A stretch of DNA of 7,202 nt. Source: Nitrososphaerales archaeon TH1177. Its GTDB lineage: Archaea > Thermoproteota > Nitrososphaeria > Nitrososphaerales > Nitrososphaeraceae. The notes under the pieces are model-generated. The model did not search any database. It saw only the letters and a program-made list of their open reading frames with translations, and was not told the DNA's origin. The stretch is taken from the NCBI GenBank assembly GCA_014523515.1, contig JAATVJ010000278.1, positions 1 to 7,202 of the forward strand, given 5' to 3'. The position numbers and the translations under genes were made by a program. This document shows positions 1 through 5,643 of the stretch, piece by piece; position 1 is the first letter of the stretch; each line of letters opens with the position of its first letter.

Positions 1-174
1 ATTATGTCCATCTAGAATAACATTATCTTGATTTATAATTATTGGTAAATGAAGACCTTTATTGCTTATTGAATTTTTCAATACCTCATATTCCAATTGA
101 GATAATGGGTTTATTAATTTGGAATATTCAGGATTAATATTAATGATATTTGTTGATGATGATTCTATGGACAT
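1..174 (-). CDS. ParB-like N-terminal domain protein, partial (C-terminus outside window)
   Basis: I translated this by hand: an open frame from ATG at 174 gives 58 residues to the window edge with no stop. After a short Ser/Asn-rich tail, residues about 14-57 read NPEYSKLINPLSQLEYEVL, then KNSISNKGLHLPIII, then VILDGHN. This matches the ParB/Srx fold pattern (an NP motif, an 'L..SI...G...P' helix-strand, and a terminal 'ILDGHxR' nucleotide-binding motif). The family includes CTP-dependent partition proteins as well as ParB-like regulators and nucleases. The start is well supported: GAGGT lies 7 nt upstream, inside the end of the preceding ATPase gene, and only 3 nt separate the two genes. 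It is the downstream member of the minus-strand operon, so partition or element maintenance is a reasonable inference. The missing C-terminus would be needed to separate true ParB from other ParB-fold proteins. Confidence 0.72.
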   Translation of the reverse strand, partial: MSIESSSTNIININPEYSKLINPLSQLEYEVLKNSISNKGLHLPIIINQDNVILDGHN

Positions 175-177
175 TTT

Positions 178-2472
178 TTAGACCTCGGTCTCCTCTTTCG
201 TCTTCCTCTTCTTGTTATGTTTACAGAGATGCTTCATCATCCCCCATTTGTCATCTCTTAAAGTACAATTATAACAAAACCAACGATCAGAATTTGGATG
301 TACTCTGTCTATGTTGTTAATAATTTCTGGATCATATGTTCCGGTTAAAAGTTCAGATTCAGAGATCAAAGGATTTGTAAATAATCCTGCTTGTATTTTT
401 GATTCCCTAGGTTGTTGTGAAGACATGAGTACTGTAAAAGTAGAAGATAAAGGAGGATCATTAGAATCACTTTGAATATTATTAGCTATTTCTGCTGTAT
501 TATTTTTGCTATGAGGATTTTCACCCCTGTGTGAGTCTAAATTACCATCAATACTAGTTGAAGTAGTTTTCGTAGTAGTACTAGTATTATCAGCTGTCGT
601 AGTGGTATAATCTTCTTTTCCTCTTTCTCCTTCTTCTGCTGAAAAATGAAAAGGACCATTAGGAGATAATCGAACTGCCTTAATAGTAGTGCTTTCTTCC
701 TCTTCCTCTGTTTGCTGTTGTTGTTGTTGAGATTCTACTTCTTTTTCTTTCGATTCGCACACAATGGGTTTTTTTCTCACAGCAGGTTCATACCTTAAGT
801 TTGCAAACTCTTCGGTTAAGAACCAGTGAAATTTTGAATTTAATGTAATTTTATATTCTGAATTTGAGGTGTTTACTGTTGTTGTTGTTCTTTCCATTGT
901 TACCAACTCCAAACCCTTGAATTGGGTCATAGTATATTTCGCTGTATTATTTGAAATGTTCATGCTTTTGGTAATCTGTGAGGTCGTAAGCGTTCCTTTA
1001 TTAGCAATTAATAGATCTAAAATTAATACTCGCTCTATGGAGGCTGTAGACAGCACGACTTTAATTACAAGTTTTAAATCCTCTTTTGTTATGTAATTTC
1101 GTCCGTAGGATAAAGCATGACCTCTTGCCAGGTTGTAGAGTTGCTGGTTTGCCCTACTAGGATGTTCTATAATGGGAACCCCATGACTGAATGCCTGAGA
1201 ATATGTGATCTCTTTTTTATCTGTATTCAGTTGTTGTGGTTGTGGTTGTTCTAATCCTAATTGTGTTAGCTGCCGCTGATGTTTCTCAATAGGAAGACGA
1301 TCATCGTAATCGGTATTTTTATAGACTACAACATGACCTCGAATATGTGCTAATAATAAAGCAAGTTTTGCTATAATTTTAATCGCATTTTTATCATCCT
1401 TTTCTGCATCCCATTCAATCTTGACTTGATTATTAATCTGACCTATAGAAATAGGACAAACTTCAAACGATATCAGATAATCTATCAATAGTTTCTCTAT
1501 CTCTTCCATTTTTTCATTGAATTTTTTACCTGACGTTAGTTGTTCCACTAACTCATCTTCAGTTACTTCGGTTCTGGGTAATCTCAAAAAGTAGATTTTG
1601 AATCCAATTGTAGAGAGAAATTTGTAAACGTTAGAGGGTATGTCCACTGCAGCACCTAACCACGTAAACATATAACTGCCATGGTATCCTCTTTGACCAT
1701 GAACACCAGATTCACTTTCAAATCCTTTTCCGTCAATGACTCTAGTGATTACTCCAAATTGTTCTCGTATATCATCATCTTTTCCAGTAAAAAGAGGTGA
1801 TAATTCAGGAGTTAAAATAATCTTGTCTTTTATCCTAGGGAGCAAGTCTACTGTTGCAAGCTTATCCTTTGGTATTGCTGCACTATGTGATACAAATGAT
1901 TTTGCAGTAAATTTATCTGAGAAATATGAATATGGTAGTTTTCGGAGGAATTCGAAAAATGCGGTTTTCAAAGACGATGGTACAGCAAATACGATACCCA
2001 TAAATGGTAAATTGATATCTTCTATGTTTAGTATCGTCTTAATAGATAGCTCAAATTCTGCAAGTGAAAGTTTATCAGGAAAATATTCAATTACCTTGTC
2101 ATCAAATTTTATCCGTTTTTCTATGAGTATGGTAGACCATTGCTCAAAAGTAAGATCAGGATTTTCTTGTCTTAGTTTTTGTATCTCATTTAATATACTA
2201 TTTTTATCTTTTTCTTGTTCTGAAGTTATTTGAGATTTGTTGTCTAATGATGATTGATGTTGTTGTTGTTGCTGCTGTTTTTTATTAGCTTTTCCATTAC
2301 TATTATTACTAACATTACTATTTTTATTGTTTGATTTATAATCTATAATTTCACCTACATCATATAGTTTTTGAATATGTTGTTGCTGATCTTCTTCCAA
2401 CTCTTTTAATTTTTCTTCTATTTCGTCGTTATCGTCTACTACTTTATTATTATCTTTAAAATAATCTATCAT
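178..2472 (-). CDS. Large P-loop/AAA-type ATPase with winged helix and C-terminal C2H2 finger (element replication protein candidate)
   Basis: A protein of 764 aa from ATG 2472. Residues about 1-95 are charged and Q/N-rich (poly-Q near 66-71). The conserved core runs about 150-310: a Walker-A-like segment AVPSSLKT with K169/T170, a conserved-looking FTAKSFVSHS stretch near 188-197, a Walker-B-like IILTPELSPLF with E223, and a sensor-like FTWLGAAVDIP near 269-279 followed by YFLRLP. A winged-helix-like segment follows (about 475-527), then a Ser/Thr/Gln/Glu-rich, probably disordered linker (about 570-700), and finally C733-x2-C736-x11-H748-x3-H752. I recognise the core as a recurrent but poorly characterised ATPase of archaeal and bacterial mobile elements; a role as replicative helicase or initiator is inferred. 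Both Walker A glycines are replaced (A163, L168). The ATG is preferred over an upstream TTG at 2508 because AAGGAG lies 9 nt before it and the upstream gene ends 2 nt before it. Confidence 0.75.
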   Translation of the reverse strand: MIDYFKDNNKVVDDNDEIEEKLKELEEDQQQHIQKLYDVGEIIDYKSNNKNSNVSNNSNGKANKKQQQQQQHQSSLDNKSQITSEQEKDKNSILNEIQKLRQENPDLTFEQWSTILIEKRIKFDDKVIEYFPDKLSLAEFELSIKTILNIEDINLPFMGIVFAVPSSLKTAFFEFLRKLPYSYFSDKFTAKSFVSHSAAIPKDKLATVDLLPRIKDKIILTPELSPLFTGKDDDIREQFGVITRVIDGKGFESESGVHGQRGYHGSYMFTWLGAAVDIPSNVYKFLSTIGFKIYFLRLPRTEVTEDELVEQLTSGKKFNEKMEEIEKLLIDYLISFEVCPISIGQINNQVKIEWDAEKDDKNAIKIIAKLALLLAHIRGHVVVYKNTDYDDRLPIEKHQRQLTQLGLEQPQPQQLNTDKKEITYSQAFSHGVPIIEHPSRANQQLYNLARGHALSYGRNYITKEDLKLVIKVVLSTASIERVLILDLLIANKGTLTTSQITKSMNISNNTAKYTMTQFKGLELVTMERTTTTVNTSNSEYKITLNSKFHWFLTEEFANLRYEPAVRKKPIVCESKEKEVESQQQQQQTEEEEESTTIKAVRLSPNGPFHFSAEEGERGKEDYTTTTADNTSTTTKTTSTSIDGNLDSHRGENPHSKNNTAEIANNIQSDSNDPPLSSTFTVLMSSQQPRESKIQAGLFTNPLISESELLTGTYDPEIINNIDRVHPNSDRWFCYNCTLRDDKWGMMKHLCKHNKKRKTKEETEV
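182..186 (-). promoter_or_regulatory. Shine-Dalgarno site for the ParB-like gene
   Basis: The minus strand reads GAGGT, 7 nt upstream of the ATG at 174 and within the last codons of the ATPase gene. It supports both the ParB-like start and translation from a polycistronic message. Confidence 0.6.
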
Positions 2473-2474
2473 AA

Positions 2475-2660
2475 TCAAAAACTCCTTTTTTGATTCAGTT
2501 TGCAACAATTATGTAGAGAATGGTCTAAATTAACTGGTTGAATTTGGTCATCTCTAGATTTGATATTTCGATTAAAAGTTATTTCAGTACCACAATATCT
2601 ACACTTAACATTTTTATATTCTATATTGATATTATAATAAGATGGGATTAGCCAGTTCAT
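2475..2660 (-). CDS. Small zinc-finger protein (61 aa)
   Basis: A 61-residue protein with one likely zinc site. C20-x2-C23 sits in 'KCRYCGTEITF', and C-terminal candidate ligands H47, H50, C52 and C53 sit in 'DHSLHNCC'. The pattern, a CxxC-G-T/x-EI-F knuckle followed about 25 residues later by an H/C pair, resembles small single-zinc proteins common in thaumarchaeal genomes and phages, whose function is unknown to me. The start ATG at 2660 is supported by GGAGATGA (2668-2675), which matches the complement of the 16S 3' end (GGAGGTGA) at seven of eight positions. It follows the second AbrB gene by 25 nt, and its TGA lies 2 nt before the ATPase ATG, so it is probably translationally coupled to the ATPase. 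A nucleic-acid-binding or accessory role is plausible but unproven. Confidence 0.72.
   Translation of the reverse strand: MNWLIPSYYNINIEYKNVKCRYCGTEITFNRNIKSRDDQIQPVNLDHSLHNCCKLNQKRSF
2482..2487 (-). promoter_or_regulatory. Shine-Dalgarno site fixing the ATPase start
   Basis: The minus strand reads AAGGAG here, 9 nt before the ATG at 2472 and inside the 3' end of the zinc-finger gene. This decides against the in-frame TTG at 2508. Confidence 0.7.
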
Positions 2661-2667
2661 ATTTTTT

Positions 2668-2675
2668 TCATCTCC
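2668..2675 (-). promoter_or_regulatory. Shine-Dalgarno site for the small zinc-finger gene
   Basis: The minus strand reads GGAGATGA, one mismatch from the ideal GGAGGTGA, ending 7 nt before the ATG at 2660. This internal operon gene has a strong site, whereas the first gene of the operon has none. Confidence 0.6.
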
Positions 2676-2685
2676 GCTTTTTTCT

Positions 2686-2922
2686 TTAAACCTCTGCCTT
2701 TTCGACTATTAATTGTCTATTGCTTAAAGTACATTTTACGTAATCTCCTTTTATGATATCTAGCCCTTCAATAAATTCAATTGGAATACATAACAAAAGA
2801 GATCTTTGATCATGGATAGCTTGAATTCTACGAATTTTTATCCCTGATAGATTATTCTCTCTGTAAAACTTATTTTCATTATTTGGTTTTTCTATCGGAG
2901 TAATATTTTTCATTTTCTTCAA
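2686..2922 (-). CDS. AbrB/MazE-fold DNA-binding protein (second of pair)
   Basis: A protein of 78 aa (75 if the ATG at 2913 is used). The C-terminal ~50 residues fit the AbrB/SpoVT swapped-hairpin fold: a strand 'KIRRIQAIHDQRS', a strand 'LLLCIPIEFI', a short helix/turn 'GLDIIKGDYV', then the strands 'VKCTLSNRQ' and 'LIVEKAEV'. The N-terminal ~25 residues are a charged tail. Proteins of this fold are dimeric DNA-binding transition-state regulators or antitoxins. The start is ambiguous. The TTG at 2922 overlaps the TGA of the preceding gene (TTGA), as expected for coupled genes. The ATG at 2913 lies 5 nt beyond that stop and is a stronger codon but lacks a well-spaced Shine-Dalgarno site. No toxin partner is adjacent. 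Inference: an operon autoregulator or copy-control protein. Confidence 0.72.
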   Translation of the reverse strand: MKKMKNITPIEKPNNENKFYRENNLSGIKIRRIQAIHDQRSLLLCIPIEFIEGLDIIKGDYVKCTLSNRQLIVEKAEV

Positions 2923-3182
2923 AGATCCTGAATTTTTTTGATTCGCATCAGAATTGTTGTATTATCTTTAGTTAGTTCTTGTTCTACAAAAAATGTTGAA
3001 TTTTCTGTAATTCCTAGTTTATCTATTATTGACTCATCAACTATTACAAGATGCTTTTTACCTAATTGCCATATCTGCTTGAATATTTCATTGTTATTAC
3101 TAGTATTAGATGCATTAGTAGTATTAGCAGAATCAGTAGTATTATTTATATCTGAGAGTGTTGAATTATCCATGTAAATCAT
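2919..3182 (-). CDS. AbrB-like DNA-binding protein (first of pair)
   Basis: About 87 aa. An N-terminal Asn/Ser/Thr-rich tail (to about residue 32) is followed by a compact domain: 'QIWQLGKKHLVIVDESII' (strand, turn, strand), 'DKLGITENSTFFVEQELT' (helix, then strand) and 'TTILMRIKKI' (final strand). The pattern of a KxxVIVDESII-type strand followed by 'LGI.e...f.e' is what I expect of an AbrB/MazE-type swapped-hairpin protein, although it is more divergent than its neighbour. Possible starts are TTG 3185, ATG 3182 and ATG 3173; none has a convincing Shine-Dalgarno site, so I give 3182. It follows the ribbon-helix-helix gene by about 40-50 nt, and an inverted repeat straddles that interval. It overlaps or abuts the second AbrB gene. 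Together they may form a hetero- or homodimeric regulator pair (inference). Confidence 0.66.
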   Translation of the reverse strand: MIYMDNSTLSDINNTTDSANTTNASNTSNNNEIFKQIWQLGKKHLVIVDESIIDKLGITENSTFFVEQELTKDNTTILMRIKKIQDL

Positions 3183-3195
3183 CAACTTTGATTTC

Positions 3196-3249
3196 TATTT
3201 GTTAGAGTCTAAAGTAGAGGTCCTAACTCCTATCGGACTCTAACAAATA
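3196..3249. repeat. Perfect 14-bp inverted repeat with 26-nt spacer
   Basis: TATTTGTTAGAGTC at 3196-3209 is the exact reverse complement of GACTCTAACAAATA at 3236-3249. The spacer contains a third, imperfect related core (GTCCTAAC, 3220-3227). The right arm lies in the last codons of the RHH gene and the left arm just upstream of the first AbrB gene. In RNA it could fold into a long hairpin between the two cistrons; in DNA it could be an operator for one of the three small DNA-binding proteins. Confidence 0.75.
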
Positions 3250-3396
3250 ATTATTTTTTAATAGCCTACTAAGGACATCATTAAAGGAATCTGAAGTTTG
3301 ACCCATTTTCTTAAGAATAAAATAATTTTCTTTTGAAATGGATATTGTAGTTAATTTGTTGGATTTTTCTGTTTCTTTATTATTTGTTCTATTCAT
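3223..3396 (-). CDS. 57-aa ribbon-helix-helix / VapB-like protein
   Basis: A short gene I found by translating the minus strand between the AbrB gene and the divergent gene: ATG at 3396, TAG at 3223-3225. The protein starts with a polar Asn/Lys/Glu-rich tail. Then come 'KLTTISISKENYFILKKMG' (a ribbon strand followed by a helix) and 'QTSDSFNDVLSRLLKNN' (second helix). The 'TTISISKENY..LK.lG...dSFNDVL..LL' pattern is the one I associate with archaeal VapB-type (ribbon-helix-helix) antitoxins, which bind DNA as dimers and neutralise PIN-domain toxins. No PIN toxin follows, so it is an orphan here and may act as the operon's repressor. It is the first gene of the minus-strand unit. No Shine-Dalgarno site precedes it, consistent with a leaderless transcript starting from the divergent promoter region just upstream. 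Confidence 0.78.
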   Translation of the reverse strand: MNRTNNKETEKSNKLTTISISKENYFILKKMGQTSDSFNDVLSRLLKNNYLLESDRS

Positions 3397-3420
3397 ATTA
3401 TGTATTTAGCAAAACAAATA
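3381..3420. repeat. Second inverted pair of the TATTTGTT octamer
   Basis: TATTTGTT at 3381-3388 and AACAAATA at 3413-3420 form a second inverted pair. They share their octamer with the arms of the 3196-3249 repeat, giving four copies in about 225 bp, two in each orientation. One lies in the first codons of the RHH gene and one over the divergent promoter. In such AT-rich DNA an octamer can recur by chance, so the significance is moderate. Confidence 0.4.
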
Positions 3421-3455
3421 AGTGTTATTAAAGAACTATTGATAGTCAGAAATAA
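3397..3455. promoter_or_regulatory. Divergent promoter region of the element's two transcription units
   Basis: The 59 bp between the 57-aa RHH gene (leftward) and the zinc-ribbon gene (rightward) must contain both promoters. Rightward, TTATTAAA at about 3425-3432 lies at the archaeal TATA distance (~26) from the TTG at 3456. Leftward, the AT-rich ACTTATTTG segment (complement of about 3415-3423) is about 25 bp from the ATG at 3396. Both genes lack a Shine-Dalgarno site, which fits leaderless transcripts. An AACAAATA octamer (3413-3420) overlaps the leftward TATA candidate and recurs nearby, so repressor binding here is plausible. TATA assignments are by eye. Confidence 0.45.
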
Positions 3456-4184
3456 TTGGGAAGATCCAAAATTGAAGGTAATCAGACATGTCCGAAATGT
3501 GGAAAATTAGGCTATCTTAGATCCGTTCCATCAAGAAATGGTGAATATAAAAATGCTAGAAGTAGACAATATTTTCGTTTTAGACATAATGACAAGACGA
3601 TAAGAGACTGTTATGGTATTGAGCAAGCAATAAAGAAGAAGGAATTAGATCAAATTAGTAATAGTAATCATGCTGAATTACGTCTTGCCATCTATGAAAT
3701 AGGGAATTCCATTCAATCATTTGGTAATAAATTGCAGATTATTGGAGATATGATGAAGGAGCATAGAATTGATCCAGAAGATGAAAAAATGTTAACACAG
3801 ATGATGATAGAAGGAGGAAAAAAATATTTAAAATTTTTAAAATTTTCTTCAAACTATATTAAACTAGTAACAAAAATTCCAAAAACTCCAGAAGAACTGA
3901 ATTTGATCAAAAAATATCATGATGCCGTGAAAAAAGCAGATAAACAATGGTGGAAGGAAAATGGTAAACAATTTAAAAAAAATCCAGAAAAATTTATGTT
4001 CAAATATTTTTTAGATTTTATGAAAAACGATAAGGTAATGTATGCAATTAACTACTGGCTTGAAAAATATGAACTACCTAGCAGAATAAAGAAAGGAAAA
4101 GAAATATCTTCAAAATTGTCGGAATCTGCATTTGGAAGTAGTAAATATAATAATTCTGACTTTTTAATTAACAGATCTGACTAA
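3456..4184 (+). CDS. Zinc-ribbon protein of unknown function (242 aa)
   Basis: The frame opens at TTG 3456, immediately after an in-frame TAA, so no earlier start is possible. The sequence after the TTG (GRSKIEGNQTCPKCGKLGYL) looks like a natural N-terminus of a zinc-ribbon protein. Candidate ligands are C12 and C15, then H44 ('FRFRHND') and C52 ('RDCYG'); a CPKCG knuckle followed by 'Y.RFRH' and 'CYG' is a module I associate with archaeal and mobile-element proteins of unknown function. Residues about 56-200 are helical-looking and strongly basic and aromatic (repeated K/F/Y/W, for example 'KQWWKENGKQFKKN'). The C-terminal ~40 residues are Ser/Lys-rich. The gene diverges from the regulator/ATPase operon and converges on the integrase, 28 nt away. 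It is probably a nucleic-acid-binding accessory protein of the element. I do not recognise a named family. Confidence 0.72.
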   Translation: MGRSKIEGNQTCPKCGKLGYLRSVPSRNGEYKNARSRQYFRFRHNDKTIRDCYGIEQAIKKKELDQISNSNHAELRLAIYEIGNSIQSFGNKLQIIGDMMKEHRIDPEDEKMLTQMMIEGGKKYLKFLKFSSNYIKLVTKIPKTPEELNLIKKYHDAVKKADKQWWKENGKQFKKNPEKFMFKYFLDFMKNDKVMYAINYWLEKYELPSRIKKGKEISSKLSESAFGSSKYNNSDFLINRSD

Positions 4185-4212
4185 TTTACATAACATATGC
4201 AGATATCATTTC

Positions 4213-5643
4213 TTAATTTTCTTTTAATATATGATTTAGTTTTTCTGGATATTTTAGACATTCTAAAATCTCATTTTGTGATTCTGTTAACACAGCTATT
4301 TGTCTTTTCATAATTTGTATTTCAGATTCCTTTTCTTTCTCTCTTTCTAAGGTTTCTTTGTATGAGTCAAAAGTTAATACCATTTTACATTTGAAACAAA
4401 ATCTACTATCGGGTTTGTTAGGTTCATTGCAGTTAGGACAGGGTTTTGATTTCAATATACTTGTCTTTTCTTTTTTATAATCTTCAATCCCATATGCTTC
4501 AAGAAGAGATTTTGAAGACTCATTGCCAAAATAATGTATATAAACTTGAGGCATTTTTGACGACATGGACCATCCAGCGTAATCCCGTAGTGTATGTTCT
4601 TTCAAAATTAAAGATTTTGCAGTTAGAGCTGAATGCCTCTGGATGTAAGGTGTCCATGGCTTTGTTAACAAATTTCTTATATAGGACTTATCCGTTTCTG
4701 GAATGTTAGAATTTTTATATAGTAGTTTTGGAAAATAATGTGTCTTGTATTTTACAGTATATTGCTTGTATAGTGCTTGTTCGCTGAGCCTGTCACCAAA
4801 GTTGCTATCTGATAAAGATACAAATAGAAAAGCATTTAGATTATTGGCTAATGGATGAAAATCAAGCCAATCTTTGACATACGGGATCGAGAATATAAGA
4901 GGAAGAGTTCTAGGTTTTGTCTTGCTTTTTGTAAGATGAACTTCTGCATATTGTGCACCAGTTGATGATCTCTTGAATATAACATCCTTGATTTTTAGAT
5001 TCAATAGCTCATGTGGTCTTGCAGAGGTATCGTTAGCCATCGCATGATAACACTTGTCCCTTTTATCTGGACAATATTTTAAAAAGAGGACATGATCTTC
5101 ATCTGTCCAGATATCAGATGGCTTATATGTTGATTTTTCCTTTCTTGAAAGATGTTTGATTCCATGACTACATGGTGGAGTTGTCCACTTTTTCTGATCT
5201 AGTTCATTATTTTGATATTGATTGTAGAACCATCTGAAAAATTTACTCAAAACCATATGTCTAGTATTGTATGTCCCAATCCATTTGTGAGTGGGATCAT
5301 CTGACTCTGTCTTCCTTGAAGAATTTAGAAAATCTGTTATATCGTTTTTAGTAATTTTTTCAAAGTCTTTGTAAGAAAGAAATTGATTAAACAATGACAA
5401 GATCTTGATGTGAGTTAAAGTAGTATTGAGCTTGACATTCTGGTTATCATACTCTTCTATCAAGAATTGATAAAAAATCTTTGTATTTTGTAAATTTGCG
5501 CTAGACATTTTTTTGAAAATGGAATTGCAGTAGAGAGGAGCTTCTTTACATATGACTCTAATTTTTTTTTCTAAATCTGCTAAAATCAGACCATTATTTT
5601 CAACATTATCCACATTAACAACATTGGCAAAACTTCGTGTCAT
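4213..5643 (-). CDS. Tyrosine recombinase/integrase with C-terminal zinc ribbon
   Basis: A protein of 476 aa from ATG 5643. An N-terminal SAM-like core-binding domain (about 45-150) precedes the catalytic domain. Active-site residues I can place are R209 in 'SARPHELLNL', the beta-hairpin Lys (K239 or K241, 'HLTKSKTKPR'), R336 in 'YIQRHSALT', W358 in 'YAGWSMSS' and the probable nucleophile Y368 in 'VYIHY'. The usual box II histidine is Tyr (Y333). The C-terminus adds C402-x2-C405...C416-x2-C419 and a Lys/Glu-rich coiled coil. Such integrases cut and join att sites to insert or excise the element. The frame stays open to an ATG at 5730 (505 aa), but those 29 codons cross the putative junction and start inside permease-derived DNA, so 5643 is the likely native start. 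That ATG overlaps the stop of the truncated permease (TAATG). All catalytic residues are present, so it should be active. Confidence 0.9.
   Translation of the reverse strand: MTRSFANVVNVDNVENNGLILADLEKKIRVICKEAPLYCNSIFKKMSSANLQNTKIFYQFLIEEYDNQNVKLNTTLTHIKILSLFNQFLSYKDFEKITKNDITDFLNSSRKTESDDPTHKWIGTYNTRHMVLSKFFRWFYNQYQNNELDQKKWTTPPCSHGIKHLSRKEKSTYKPSDIWTDEDHVLFLKYCPDKRDKCYHAMANDTSARPHELLNLKIKDVIFKRSSTGAQYAEVHLTKSKTKPRTLPLIFSIPYVKDWLDFHPLANNLNAFLFVSLSDSNFGDRLSEQALYKQYTVKYKTHYFPKLLYKNSNIPETDKSYIRNLLTKPWTPYIQRHSALTAKSLILKEHTLRDYAGWSMSSKMPQVYIHYFGNESSKSLLEAYGIEDYKKEKTSILKSKPCPNCNEPNKPDSRFCFKCKMVLTFDSYKETLEREKEKESEIQIMKRQIAVLTESQNEILECLKYPEKLNHILKEN

Noticed and set aside
713..891. Possible CRISPR or satellite array (TGT/TTG repeats)
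   Set aside because: These are in-frame triplet runs encoding poly-Gln and poly-Thr, with no repeat-spacer structure.
869..1096. Plus-strand open frame of 75 codons
   Set aside because: It lies entirely antisense to the winged-helix part of the ATPase gene, has no recognisable motif, and looks like a by-product of the codon usage opposite it.
1736..2233. Plus-strand open frame of 165 codons
   Set aside because: It is antisense to the conserved Walker-motif core of the ATPase; the predicted protein is Ser-rich without family features.
2473..2508. TTG start adding 12 residues to the ATPase
   Set aside because: It would overlap the zinc-finger gene, and the ATG at 2472 has an AAGGAG at ideal spacing.
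2938..3177. Plus-strand open frame of 79 codons
   Set aside because: It mirrors the first AbrB-like gene on the other strand; the hydrophobic stretch is the reverse complement of Asn/Ser/Thr codons.
3223..3396. VapBC toxin-antitoxin pair
   Set aside because: Only the antitoxin-like RHH protein is present; the neighbours are AbrB-like and zinc-ribbon proteins, with no PIN-domain acidic motifs.
4446..4709. Plus-strand open frame of 87 codons
   Set aside because: It is antisense to the integrase catalytic region, which has clear active-site motifs.
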